Of a DNA stretch of 64,000 nt, positions 46,039-57,019 are shown piece after piece. Both the position numbers and the translations under genes were made by a program. Position 1 is the first letter of the stretch, and the number at the start of each line of letters is the position of its first letter. The notes beneath the pieces are model-generated. The model had not been told where the DNA came from and did no database searches. It saw nothing but the letters and a program-made list of their open reading frames with translations. This stretch comes from Siphonodentalium dalli (lineage: Eukaryota > Mollusca > Scaphopoda > Gadilida > Siphonodentaliidae), in assembly GCA_032622095.1 (NCBI GenBank), contig CP136062.1, positions 129,783,282 through 129,847,281 of the forward strand, given 5' to 3'.

Positions 46039-46420
46039 AAATGTGTTTGTTTGTCCCCATATATTACGGAATTTAATGACAAATAATTATATGTAGGCCT
46101 ATAATGTGAAATTCCCAAATATCATGGGATTTTGATGAAATTTGCAGCAGTCAAATCGATCATTTTAGTTGATTGAACGTAAAATTCCCAAAGGGTAGCA
46201 TGTAGGTGATTTCCCCCAGGTGATGGCACTGGGACTGGAGTAAATAAAAATAAGTGAATTTTAAGATTTATTCATGTAATAGCATATAATCATAATGGGA
46301 CATTTGAACAGGCAATTTGATAGGCCTAACATAATACAGATATTAAAGGGATATTCTTGTTTCTGGGCAGTATATAACATTATATAAACTGGAAAGGTAC
46401 CGGTAGTAGTAAGCCATATA

Positions 46421-46560
46421 TGAATTGAATTGGAATTTTATTCAGAGCTCATGACAAGCATAAGCATCACACTTTGCTCAACAATGACAATACAAAGAAC
46501 AAATAACATATTATAATACAATGTTTGGAATTACAGTATCACATAAATTAGATTGCTGAA
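46421..46560 (-). mobile_element. Probable LINE 3' end
   Basis: The minus strand reads ...GAGCTCTGAATAAAATTCCA ATTCAATTCA and stops. An AATAAA followed by an ATTCAATTCA-type short tandem tail is the usual 3' terminus of L2/CR1-like LINEs. No coding part recognised upstream. Confidence 0.4.
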
Positions 46561-47123
46561 GATAATATAATATAGTTAAACGTGTTCATGCAGTAGGTAT
46601 ACTCATATGTGATGAAAGGGAGATTACTCTATATAAAACAGAATAAATTAATATTGACTACACAAGGCGACAAGCAACGAGACTATTAAATATTTGAACT
46701 AGGGGCAATCAAGTTATTCAATATATTTAGAATTAAACGGATTTAAGGATGTGTAGTACTAGTAGCTAGTGATTTGATATTAAAATTTAGAGGTATTAGA
46801 AAATATAATATTAAATGCAGCCGGATTAAGTGTCACTATTGCAGAATTGCTCAGTATTCATGATTTAGTGATTTAGTAGATGGTGATCAATTTTAAATGA
46901 ATCATATCTATTTATTGGGAAATTTAGTTATATTTCAAATCTTGATAAAAAGGTGAAATTGTTAAATGAGTATACATTAATGAAATCCACATATTGGATT
47001 ATCTAAAAATAGCCTGTAATGTCAACAGCTAGTGTGACATAATACATACATACACATATACATTAAATTCGCAAATTAAATTTGGCAATTCTAAAACATT
47101 ACCCGAGCCATTTATATATAATA
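46561..47123. other. Unassigned AT-rich sequence
   Basis: Possibly the 3' UTR of the LINE above. No other feature. Confidence 0.4.
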
Positions 47124-47647
47124 CTAGCCGATGAGCCCGACGTTGTCCGGGCTATTCAAAAACCAAATTTCAAGTCCGGGCTATTCAAAAACCAAATTTC
47201 AAGTCGATAGCTCTACCCGTTTCCGAGATCTCGTCTGCGCATGCGCGAAGCTGGCGTCGCACGGGCTCGGTGACCCGATAAAATTCGCATCCGGGGCAAG
47301 ATACATTCACATAGCAAATTTCAAGTCGATAGCTCCACCCGTTTCCGATATCTCGTCTGCGCATGCGCAAAGCGGGCGCCACACGGGCTCGGCGACTCGA
47401 TCAAATTTGCATCCGGGGCAAAATACATTCACATAGCAAATTTCAAGTCGATAGCTCCACCCGTTTCCGAGATCTCGTCTGCGCATGTGCATTGACCAGG
47501 CGGTCGTCGTTGTCGTATTGGCGAGCCCGTGCGACGCCCGTACCAAGTTTCGTCCCGATCGGTCGAGAATCGTAGATTTGTATTAATGACAGACAGACAG
47601 ACAAACATACATACATACAGACAGAGGTCTTCAAAATATATATGAGA
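47124..47647 (-). mobile_element. Helitron-like element, first of a head-to-tail pair
   Basis: On the minus strand it starts TCTCATATATATTTTGAAG and ends GCCCGGACAACGTCGGGCTC plus ATCGGCTAG. It holds three copies of a roughly 140-bp repeat including TCGATAGCTCCACCCGTTTC, GAGATCTCGTCTGCGCATGC and ATCCGGGGCAAGATACATTC (plus-strand reading), plus a GACAGACAGACA tract near the 5' end. It directly abuts the next element with no host bases between. Confidence 0.82.
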
Positions 47648-48871
47648 CTAGCTGATGGACCCGGCGTTGCGCGGGTTATTCAATTCCAAATCCAGTGATA
47701 TTTGGGCATTTGACCTTGAAATTGGGCATTTAACCTCCAAGTGACCCCGAATTGAAGGTCAAGATCATACCAGACGCAAACGTCACCTATCCGAAGTTGC
47801 TCCCAAGATCGAAGTATACGTAGGTACCGAGTTTGAGGAAGAGTTGGCAATTTGACCGTTGACCTCCAAGTGCGCCCGATGACCCTAATTTCAAGGTCAA
47901 TGTCACACCAGATCCAAAAGTAACATACCCGAAGTTCGTCCCATGGTTGAAGTATGCCTAGGTACCGAGTTTGATCAAGATCCGTCGATATTTGGCAATT
48001 TGACATTTGACCTCCAATTGACCCGATGACCCCGAGTTCAAGTTCACGCCGGATCGAAACGCCACCTACCCCAAGTTGGTCCCAGGGTCGAAGTATGCCT
48101 AGGTACCGAGTTTGATCAAGATCCGTTGATATTTGGCAATTTGACATTTGACCTCCAATTGACCCGATGACCCCGATTTCAAGTTCACGCCGGATCGAAA
48201 AGCCACCTACCACAAGTTGGTCCCAGGGTCGAAGTATGCCTAGGTACCGAGTTTGATCAAGATCCGTTGATATTTGGCAATTTGACATTTGACCTCCAAT
48301 TGACCCGATGACCCCGATTTCAAGTTCACGCCGGATCGAAAAGCCACCTACCCCAAGTTGGTCCCAGGGTCAAAGTATGCCTAGGTACCGAGTTTGATCA
48401 AGATCCGTCACGCCGGATCGAAACACCACCTGGTCCCACCTGCCCCATGTTACTTCCAAGGTCGAAGTACCCATGTGTACTCGATTTGGTGCAGATCCGC
48501 CGAGATTTGATGATTTGACCTTGATTTGAACTTCAATTGACCCCATTTCAAGGTCAAGGTCACGTCGGACAAACACGCCATATCTCCTATCATACCCGCA
48601 GGGTCGAAGTAGCCTTCGACACCAAATATGGGAGTGATCGGTACTCGATTTGGTGCAGATCCGCCGAGATTTGACAATTTGATCTTGATTTGACCCTGAT
48701 TTTAAGGTCAAGGTCACGTCCGGCGGACATGCCATATGCCCTATGTTACCCGTAGGGTCCAACTACATACGTGTACCAAGTTTGGGGACGATCGGTCCAG
48801 AGACGGCGGACGCAACCCTCCATAAACCCACAGACAGACAGACAAACAGATTTTCACATTTACATAGTAGA
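47648..48871 (-). mobile_element. Helitron-like element with 141-bp minisatellite
   Basis: On the minus strand it starts TCTACTATGTAAATGTG and ends CCCGCGCAACGCCGGGTCC plus ATCAGCTAG. The body is a minisatellite with exact 141-base spacing of TTGATCAAGATCCGT at 47971, 48112, 48253 and 48394, plus more diverged units on both sides. The 202-codon minus-strand frame, which repeats QISTDLDQTRYLGILRPWDQ, is a translation of this satellite, not a gene. Confidence 0.85.
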
Positions 48872-49435
48872 TAATCCGTATTAATTTCAAAGTGAGCCAG
48901 AATTAAAGGGAAGAAACAAACGCTCTTTATATCGTGCAATAATCAGCAATATGACAAACCATGCAATGAATAGAATAGGAAACTAACTATAACCTGCTTA
49001 AAAATATATAGATTTTCGTAGCCCGCAGTTAAGGTGTTAATCTTGTGCAATATTACGTCTATTTTATAATAGCGCCGGTATCGTTTCATCTTGATTCACT
49101 CACTGACGTCACATAATACTACGGTGTGTCTAAATGTAATTTTTACGTCGGCGGATCTTTTGATGTAAAACCCGCGAAAGATTACCACGGGAGATCACTA
49201 TCACGCGCCAAAATCCAGCCTCGTGATTGGTCGATACTATCTGACTGTTCTGACATGCAATGATTCCTGTGATTTCGTCGAGGAAGCAGCCGACTATAAT
49301 TAGCGGTCTAGTCGACAAGATCTCACAAGAAATACCAAGTTGTTACTGTTACAAGTCACGCATAGAAGGACGTCACTTCATTAGCCCTGGTTTAAAGTGG
49401 TTAAACAATACAAGGTACGGACATTATATTATAAA
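48872..49435. other. Unassigned sequence
   Basis: Includes AAACGCTCTTTATAT at 48919, a lone copy of the MITE terminal motif described at 17478. Confidence 0.4.
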
Positions 49436-50155
49436 CTAGAAGGTGACCCGACTTCGTCCGGGCTATTCAAAAACCAAATTTCAAGTCGATTGCTCCACCC
49501 GTTTCCTAGATCTGGTCTGCGCATGCGCGAAGCTGGTGTCGCACGTGCTCGGCGACCCGATAAAATTCGTATCCGGGGCAAGATACATTCACATACCAAA
49601 TTTCAAGTCGATAGCTACACCCGTTTCCGAGATATATAGCCCAATGTCATTTGCGGATACCTCGGCCGGTGATGAGTTAACGCGACACAGTCAAATGCAT
49701 CGGCAGGGTGAGAGTTAACGTAATCTAACTTTATGACCTCTGACGACGTCATAGAAGTTACGCAGTGATTTTATCCTGATAAAAGATCCCCGTACCACTT
49801 GTACCTAATAATTGAGGCAGATAACTAAAACGGATACATACATATTATATATCGTTGGAAAGATGAAGCCACACAGATTCTAACCGTGCAAATTATATGA
49901 CTGGCAATTTATTATTCGCGCTATATCGAATCGATTTGTGAGCACCGAACTGAAATATATTAGCGCAAAAACGGCGTAAAAATAGATTTGACCTCCGCAC
50001 GTGAAAAGTTGACCTCGCACGGACAAATAAATATGCCTATGTTCGTCTCCGGCCGAAAACACATCCAAATACCAAATTTCATCGAAATTGGCTTAGTCGT
50101 TTTGGAGTCCATCGATTTCAAACACACACACAGATCTTTCAAAATATATAATAGA
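49436..50155 (-). mobile_element. Helitron-like element, array copy 1
   Basis: The plus-strand left end is CTAGAAGGTGACCCGACTTC (the element's 3' end: hairpin plus CTAG). The right end is CAAAATATATAATAGA (its 5' TC end). It is 720 bp and nearly identical to the next copy. It shares a TTATATATCGTTGGAAAGAT segment with the element at 6545-7330. Confidence 0.88.
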
Positions 50156-50891
50156 CTAGAAGGTGACCCGACTTCGTCCGGGCTATTCAAAAACCAAATT
50201 TCAAGTCGATTGCTCCACCCGTTTCCTAGATCTGGTCTGCGCATGCGCGAAGCTGGTGTCGCACGTGCTCGGCGACCCGATAAAATTCGTATCCGGGGCA
50301 AGATACATTCACATACCAAATTTCAAGTCGATAGCTACACCCGTTTCCGAGATATATAGCCCAATGTCATTTGCGGATACCTCGGCCGGTGATGAGTTAA
50401 CGCGACACAGTCAAATGCATCGGCAGGGTGAGAGTTAACGTAATCTAACTTTATGATCTCTGACGACGTCATAGAAATTACGCATTGATTTTATCCCGAT
50501 AAAAGCATCGTACCACTTATACCTAATAATTGAGGCAGATAACTAAAACGGATACATACATATTATATATCGTTGGAAAGATGAAGCCACACAGATTCTA
50601 ACCGTGCAAATTATATGACTGGCAATTTATTATTCGCGCTATATCGAATCGATTTGTGAGCACCGAACTGAAATATATTAGCGCAAAAACGGCGTAAAAA
50701 CAGATTTGACCTCCGCACGTGAAAAGTTGACCTCGCACGGACAAATAAATATGCCTATGTTCGTCTCCGGCCGAAAACACATCCAAATACCAAATTTCAT
50801 TGAAATTGGCTTAGTCGTTTTGGAGTCCATCGATTTCAAACACACACACACACAAACAAACACACACACACACACACAGATCTTTCAAAAT
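50156..50891 (-). mobile_element. Helitron-like element, array copy 2
   Basis: Begins with CTAG at the base immediately after copy 1 ends. About 98 percent identical to copy 1 by eye. The main difference is an expanded CACACACACA tract near 50840-50878. Confidence 0.88.
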
Positions 50892-51401
50892 ATATAATAG
50901 ACTATGAGCCCGACGTTGTCCGGGCTATTCAAAAACCAAATTTCAAGTCGATAGCTCTACCCGTTTCCGAGATCTGGTCTGCGCATGCGCGAAGCTGGCG
51001 TCGCACGGGCTCGTTGACCCGATAAAATTCGTATCCGGGGCAAGATACATTCACATAGCACATTTCAAGTCGGTAGCTCCACCCGTTTCCGAGATCTCGC
51101 TGCGCATGCGCGAATCTGGCGTCGCACGGGCTCGGCGACCCGATAAAATTCGTATTCGGGGCAAGATACATTCACATACCAAATTTCAAGTCGATAGCTC
51201 CACCCGTTTCCGAGATCTCGTCTGCGCATGCGCTGCACGGGCGTCGCACGGGCTCGCCAATACGACAACGACCACCGCCTGGTCAAACTACACACACGTA
51301 CCAAGTTTCGTCCCGATCGGTCGAGAATCGTAGATTTGTATTAATGACAGACAGACAGACAGACAGACAAACAAACAGAGGTCTTCAAAATATATATGAG
51401 A
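50892..51401 (-). mobile_element. Helitron-like element, array copy 3 (different subfamily)
   Basis: Starts CTATGAGCCCGACGTTGTCC directly after copy 2 and ends CTTCAAAATATATATGAGA before T. It matches the 47124-47647 subfamily with its 140-bp repeats and GACAGACAGACA tract. Its 3' terminus is slightly altered (CTAT rather than CTAG). Confidence 0.82.
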
Positions 51402-52734
51402 TAACAGTTAGGTCTACATGTATTTAAATTAAATCTGACTTTTTGGCCGAAATACCACAAAAAAATCACAATGAATATCAATTTTGTATCAATTTGATCA
51501 CAAAACGAGCATAAAAAACAACAAATAATTAATACCATTAAAATACCATTGGTTCTCCCTCATGTATGTACTAGTAGGTTATTTGTGGCCAAATTGTGGG
51601 AAATGCCCATTTTTCTCGAAAAAATGCCCCTTTTTTGGAGGCTGTCTGCCCTCAGTCGGATGCTTCCAATATACACAATAAATAGTCAATTTTAATTTGA
51701 AAAATTGCCACTCTGGCAGTTCTGGAAGTATTTATGGGCCTTGAAATTAATAGAATAAATGGTTTATGTTGATCAACCTAACATGTATGATTAAATTCTA
51801 ATGATTATGCATGTATGATGACTATATTCTAATATGAAAATGAATTTACATGATGTGTCTATTTAAAGCCCCATAACTACTTTGTGAGTGTCAAATTTTC
51901 CAATTATACTTTGCTATGGATTGTGTATTGTTTTACATGAGAACACCCTGAACACGCATACAGACATGACCATTCTTTGGTCTAAACATGATAAAAACAC
52001 GAAATAATACAAGTTTACTATAACAAAGTTAGTGTCGAATCTTTGGCTGCATGATGCTATTTATAAACATTATTTTACGTTGTTCTGCAAAATAAGTATG
52101 TCCGCAAAATAAGTCAACATTTTAGTGATGAATGCACTGACTGTGTAAACAGATCATGAACTCGGATCCGGAATTTAATAAGTCAGAAAACAAATAAAAA
52201 TATTTGGGACTTCTGTGTGGAAAGAATGTGAAAGAATTTAGCTCTGAATTAATAGTGCACAACAATGTGTAGCACGTTAAATATCCCTACTATGACGAAG
52301 AAGTCATGGGTTCGGCAAAAAACTTAGAAACATTAGTTGATAAATTCCTGCAGTAGTTGGTCGCTTAGTCGGCAACTAGATACAGATATCTGAACAAATT
52401 TAACCCAAACATTTCCAATCTGAAAACGCTCTTTATATAAACTAAGTTCTAAGCGCCATATCATATATATGATGTATACACTTATTGACTTATTTTGCAA
52501 TGTACATATTTTACAAAACACCGGAATTTAACATAATTCTATTTGAGCTGGTGGGTTATTTTGGTTTAGGCCCCTCAAAAAGGATTACTAGTTTATCATA
52601 GGTTTTTTTTTTCAGGGGAGGGGCGGGAGGGACATTTGTTTTTTGTTTTGTGATTGATAAGGTAAAAAAAGCGTAAGATATAACTACTTTCACAAAACTC
52701 ATGTTTTATTCCAATCTATTTCGGCAAAATCTAG
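51402..52734. other. Unassigned AT-rich sequence
   Basis: No supported gene or known repeat. AAACGCTCTTTATATAAAC at 52425 is another lone copy of the MITE terminal motif. Confidence 0.45.
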
Positions 52735-52950
52735 TTATCTTCTTTTCAACAGGAGTCCTTTCCCTCTGCAAGCTGTGCATATTGGGTAAGATCTTTCATC
52801 CAATGATTCCAGGTCATGTTCTGTTCCACAATGTATACATATTCTATCATTAGCCACACTATACCAATTCAGCAATTCCATTTTCGTTAAATGTCCGCGA
52901 TTTCCGCGATTTCCGAGCAGAATTTCAACTTTATAAGTCTATAAACTCAA
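52735..52950 (-). CDS. Probable 3'-terminal exon with C2C2 zinc motif
   Basis: Minus-strand frame ending TAA at 52735-52737: KVEILLGNRGNRGHLTKMEL, LNWYSVANDRICIHCGTEHD, LESLDERSYPICTACRGKGL, LLKRR. The two CxxC pairs (CIHC and CTAC), 18 residues apart, suggest one zinc site; the basic tail follows. An ATG lies at 52881. The frame is open further upstream to an in-frame TAG near 52944 (possible acceptor TTTATAG). It has the same strand as, and lies 1.65 kb downstream of, the phase-matched exon series 63608-54601, so it may be the last exon of that gene. The junction phase was not established. No family identified. Confidence 0.6.
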
Positions 52951-53110
52951 TATCTTGGTGGAATGATACTGTCATAGGTATAAAATATGTATTCTCAACT
53001 GTTCTCAACAGAAAAAACATCATTTGTTTATTGTAAGCTTTCATGTATGTCCTTGTTTATTGGTATTCTGGAGAAATAAAAAACAAAAATTAATAGGCAC
53101 GGGAGGAGTT

Positions 53111-54131
53111 TAAAGATAGACAACCTGTTCGTGGAGGGGGGTGAACAAAAATAAAAAATATTTGTGGAAAGCCAGATTATTATTTAGACGGATGTAGGGT
53201 GCTAAATTATTAGATTTGAGTCGAGAAACCCACATGGGATAGGCTTCCATCGCGAAAAAAAAAATCTAAATTGTTTAGAAATTTACTCAAAAATAATTTA
53301 TTGCTGCCAGCAATAAATTATTTGTGCAAATTTTTTATATAATTTTTGTTTTTTTTCTCGATGGAAGCATATCCCATGTGGGTTTCTCGACTCAAATCTA
53401 ATAATTTAGCACCCTGCATCCGTCTAGATAATAATCTGGGTATATCACATGAACCCCCCCCCCCCCCCCCCCGAAATATTATTAAAAAATCCATGTCATA
53501 TTTATCGATATGCGCAACTAGTGTATTATTCGATCAACGGCGAATTACATTACATTCATGCGCAGGTTTACTCATATTGCATTCAAATCAATTATGTCGG
53601 CAATCATCTAATCGTGACGCGATAATTTATCGATCGATACTAATTATCTACGACAAAGTAAACAACGATAATAGTGGGCGCACTCGAGGAAAATATGCGC
53701 TGTCAACTGTTTAACGTTCACGCCCAATTTTGTCGTTTTCCCGTTAGCGCGGAAAGGGACTACGTTTTTGGTTAGGCGATCAACGGCGGAAGGTTTCAAT
53801 GCGTGATGCGTCAGTCAGACCGATAAATTGTGTTCATTTAGCGTTTTCTTAAGAATAATTTAAATTGTTTAAAGTTCTAAAAGTTGATAAAACACATGAT
53901 TTATTCATGTGATATACAGGATCTTCGACTCGTTGTGTTTGTATATCATATTTTATGAAATTCGTTTGATTAATTTGATTCACAACTCGTCTGCGACTCG
54001 TTGTGAATCAAATTAATCAAACTCATTTAATAAAATATGATATACAAACACAACTCGTGGGAGATCCTCTATTTCCACAAATATTTTTTATTTTTGTTCA
54101 CCCCCCTCCACGAACAGGTTGTCTATCTTTA
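53111..54131. repeat. 1.02-kb nested inverted-repeat composite
   Basis: The outer arms 53111-53170 and 54072-54131 are perfect 60-base inverted copies (TAAAGATAGACAACCTG... / ...CAGGTTGTCTATCTTTA). Inside are two more foldbacks. One is 53172-53439, an imperfect palindrome of about 268 bp centred at 53307 in TTGCTGCCAGCAA. The other is 53929-54067, centred near 53990. A run of 19 C at 53454-53472 lies between them. The right outer arm runs directly into AAGGGGCATTC of the next MITE. Confidence 0.9.
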
Positions 54132-54366
54132 AAGGGGCATTCTATCTTCGACACAAAAAAACTTTTTTTCTACAATCAATTCAGTGGCAAAAAACAATAA
54201 TTTTGGTATATACGACGGGTTAGAGTCTTCCATAATTGCCCAAATATGATCGGTTAATGTTTTGTTTATAAATTCCAAATAAGTACATATAGGACTTATT
54301 TGAAAGTTTGTTTACCTTTTCCACTTTCAAACTGTTAACAGTTGAAAGTAAACAAACTTTCATGTT
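54128..54366 (+). mobile_element. TTAA-family foldback MITE, partial
   Basis: Begins TTTAAAGGGGCATTCTATC and follows the complete copy at 59895-60167 (TATATACGACGGGT, CCAAATATGATCGGTTAATG, CATATAGGACTTATTTGAAA). It breaks off after the internal AACTGTTAACAGTTGAAAGT palindrome. Confidence 0.75.
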
Positions 54367-54600
54367 TATCGGAACCCCAGGTTATGCGTGTACATGTTGG
54401 AATGATATAACTTTCGAGTCGGAATTGTTTGGTAGCAAGAATTCAGTAGGAATTTTCCAAGTTGTAAAGTTCATTGTGTCGTTTTTTCGAGTCGGAATTG
54501 TTTGGTTCCATGATTTCAGTTGGAATTTCCTCGACTTTAATTGGATATTTGTAGGTAGTAATATGTATTATTTCACCGAATACACTGATAACATTCTTAC

Positions 54601-54651
54601 CTTTGATATGGCCAATATCGGCTTTCTTTGTTGCAGGTTCAACAACATTAC
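54601..54651 (-). CDS. Internal exon 7 of the 54-64 kb gene (51 bp)
   Basis: Acceptor TTTTTACAG at 54652 on, donor |GTAAGAATG at 54600 down. Two-base lead, 16 codons NVVEPATKKADIGHIK, one base over. The lead joins the single base left by the exon at 55537-55587 to give Gly. If the donor is not used, the frame continues through 54443 (KNVISVFGEIIHITTYKYPI, VEEIPTEIMEPNNSDSKK) to a TGA. An alternative terminal exon is therefore possible. Confidence 0.7.
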
Positions 54652-54849
54652 CTGTAAAAATTTAATCAATTTTATTGGAAAGTATTTTTCAGATGGAATC
54701 AGGTTGTATGCAAAAATATATTTTCGTGCAAATGGGACAATATAACACTACTTAATTGTTTACAAAATCTGATCTCTATAGCCTGATACCAAGATGCCAC
54801 AATTATAGCACATTAAATTTCTCAATTGCTAAAAGCGCTACTGTAGTTA

Positions 54850-55187
54850 AAGGGGCATTCTGGACACAGTTTGATATATGTGAATTTTTTCACGGATGAT
54901 GACATTGACATGTAGACGCATTAGCGTTTGGCTTATAGCCATATTTGGAAAGGGGCCACAATTCGGAAATGAAACGAATTGGAAAATTGACATTTACTAG
55001 ATCGTACCAATTTTCCCAAATTTCTACATTTTAAATGACGATTATAACTACCCACCAAGACAGGACATGAAATATTGATGATAAATCACACAATTGGGTA
55101 TCCAGTTATAAACGTTGCAATTACATTTGTTTCACTTTGAGATTTCAACAGCTTATATAGTCCCTCAGACTCCAACATATCCATAAG
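54850..55187. other. Partial TTAA-family element and unassigned intron sequence
   Basis: TTAAAGGGGCATTCTGGACA marks a further MITE end at 54850. ATGATGACATTGACATGTAG at 54898 is shared with 61753. Confidence 0.5.
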
Positions 55188-55425
55188 TTAAAGGGGCATT
55201 CTGAACTCTACACAAGACAACTTTTGTTCTATAAGTCATTCGGTGACAAAAACCAAACAGTTTGATATATACAGCGGGTCAGAGTTTTGCATAATTACCG
55301 AAATATGATCGGTTAACATTATCAGCAAAACATTAACCGATCATATTTTGGTAATTATGCAAAACTCTGACCCGCTGTATATATCAAACTGATTGGTTTT
55401 TGTCGAGTCAAGAATGCCAGTTTAA
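55188..55425. mobile_element. TTAA-flanked foldback MITE
   Basis: TTAA at 55188 and 55422, ends AGGGGCATTCTGAACTC / GAGTCAAGAATGCCAGT (degenerate inverted repeat). The interior is a near-perfect palindrome: AACCGATCATATTTTGGTAA... mirrors ...TTACCGAAATATGATCGGTT. Lies in the intron between exons 7 and 6. Confidence 0.85.
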
Positions 55426-55536
55426 CATGAAGCAATATTTTCAGGTCCCTAGTTTGCATGCAAATCTTAATATTTTTCATTCAATACATTATTTGCTTAT
55501 TGTTAAAATAAATATTATTGGAATAAATTTAGTTAC

Positions 55537-55587
55537 CTAAGAACTGTTGTTCGATGTTATCAAGCACATTTAGCAGATTTCGATCAT
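55537..55587 (-). CDS. Internal exon 6 of the 54-64 kb gene (51 bp)
   Basis: Acceptor ATGAATATTTCCAG, donor TTAG|GTAACT. Two-base lead, 16 codons DRNLLNVLDNIEQQFL, one base over. Phase agrees with the flanking exons (g+AT gives Asp upstream, g+GT gives Gly downstream). A helical, acidic segment. The 5.7-kb intron to exon 5 holds most of the repeats described at 56-61 kb. Confidence 0.75.
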
Positions 55588-56086
55588 CTGGAAATATTCA
55601 TAATAAAAATGTATAATAATTATCTCATCACAGTGGCTATAGCTAAGGCTTCGATTGTCTCTCTGTAAAGAAAAATCTATGTATTTACTGTTACAAATTG
55701 ATGATATACTTTTCATCAAATTCAACCAGCTCCACAGATAGATAGATCTACCACATGACCAAATATACTGATTATACTGAAACCTCTGGTTGAAAATATG
55801 CGGTAAATTTATTTCAAAAGCCATTTAATATAATATGTACCAGATTTTATTCGAATTTTGATTATTCACAGGGCCCTATTAGATATAAATATAATGTAAT
55901 AATTTTAAAAGCTTAACACTTGTATGGGACCATGTGTCAATTATGTAACCAATTATTTAAATAGGATGGAGGAACTATGAAAATATGATACATTTAAATA
56001 TAATTTACACCTGGTGCAAATGCAGTTTTTCCGTTTACATGCGCACGAAATCTCAATTTGAACAGGTATAAACCGATTTGCACTAT

Positions 56087-56410
56087 AACTCCAGAGTAGT
56101 CCGAGATTCCTCTGACTGTATACTGGGTCTCATATGTGTATACAGTCAGCGTGACATGTTTACATATGTGAAGAAATTTAGAGAACCATGCAACTACCAT
56201 TGTTTTTATTGAAAAATAAACCTTATTCCATACATTCTCATCATAACCAAACTAATATCAACGATAGAGGGATTATTAATAGTCATTTTGACACCAACAT
56301 TAAGACAAACAGTGCAACATTCCCCATTTTAGTACAATATTAACCGTGTTTTGTTATTGTTTTCAAGCGACATAATATATTCATGACGCCAGATTCAGTG
56401 ACAAGATTTG
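56087..56410 (+). repeat. Dispersed repeat R3, copy 1
   Basis: Shares TCCGAGATTCC(T/A)CTGACTGT, GTGAAGAAATTT, GTTGAAAAATAAA-like, AATAGTCATTTTGACA and a poly-C-free AT tail with 59627-59890, and in reverse with 60597-60900. Non-coding, class unknown. Confidence 0.75.
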
Positions 56411-56648
56411 CTTATTACGGCGTTTTCATTGGGTGTGTGTGTGAATTCTGTGACGTCGGATGAATTATATTAATTCGTACAATTTCGTAAACAAAGACAA
56501 AAATGTATCAATGACATCCACTAAATGGTCTATAACTTTACAAATGTTGATGGGGGGCCCCCGTCAGTGTAATTGGTATCAAATTGTCGGGGAAAATGTG
56601 TCGCTTTCTACATGTGTCAGTTGTTTTATTGAAATGTTTAATATATCC

Positions 56649-56992
56649 CCGTAAAACGACCCCGCACCTCCAGAGGTGTGGAACCCCAAAAATACTGACC
56701 ATTACGACATATTGGAGGTATCTCTGACCCTAGCCCAGAATCAAGATATAGAAGATAGGATCAGAGGAAACTCGGACTAACTCCAGAGGTGGTGTAAACT
56801 TTGCAAAACCGCACGGGGTGCTAATTATTTGTACCCCGTACAAATATTGATTACCCGTTTACATAGTCCGAGTTTCCTCTGACCTATCTTCTATATTTTT
56901 ATTCTGGGATAGGGTCAGAGACACCTCCCATATACTCCAATGGAAAAAATGTTTGGGTTTCCACACCTCTCGAGGTGTGGATCGTTTTACGG
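56649..56992. mobile_element. Foldback MITE, 344 bp
   Basis: The left end CCGTAAAACGACCCCGCACC TCC mirrors the right end ...GAGGTGTGGATCGTTTTACGG. Inner segments mirror too: GGAAACTCGGACTA / TAGTCCGAGTTTCC and ATCTCTGACCCTA / TAGGGTCAGAGA. No coding capacity. Its right arm recurs alone at 60295-60410. Confidence 0.83.
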
Positions 56993-57019
56993 AAACATAT
57001 TAAAACTATTAATAAGGCC

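Noticed and set aside
45150..46096. Open frames of 199 and 136 codons (plus)
   Set aside because: They run through TA and TG microsatellites and Helitron internal repeats.
47680..48288. Longest open frame in the window (202 codons, minus)
   Set aside because: It repeats QISTDLDQTRYLGILRPWDQ because it translates a 141-bp minisatellite inside a Helitron-like element.
54308..54745. 145-codon plus-strand open frame
   Set aside because: It is antisense to the spliced exon at 54601-54651 and its read-through; the minus strand has splice signals and phase agreement.
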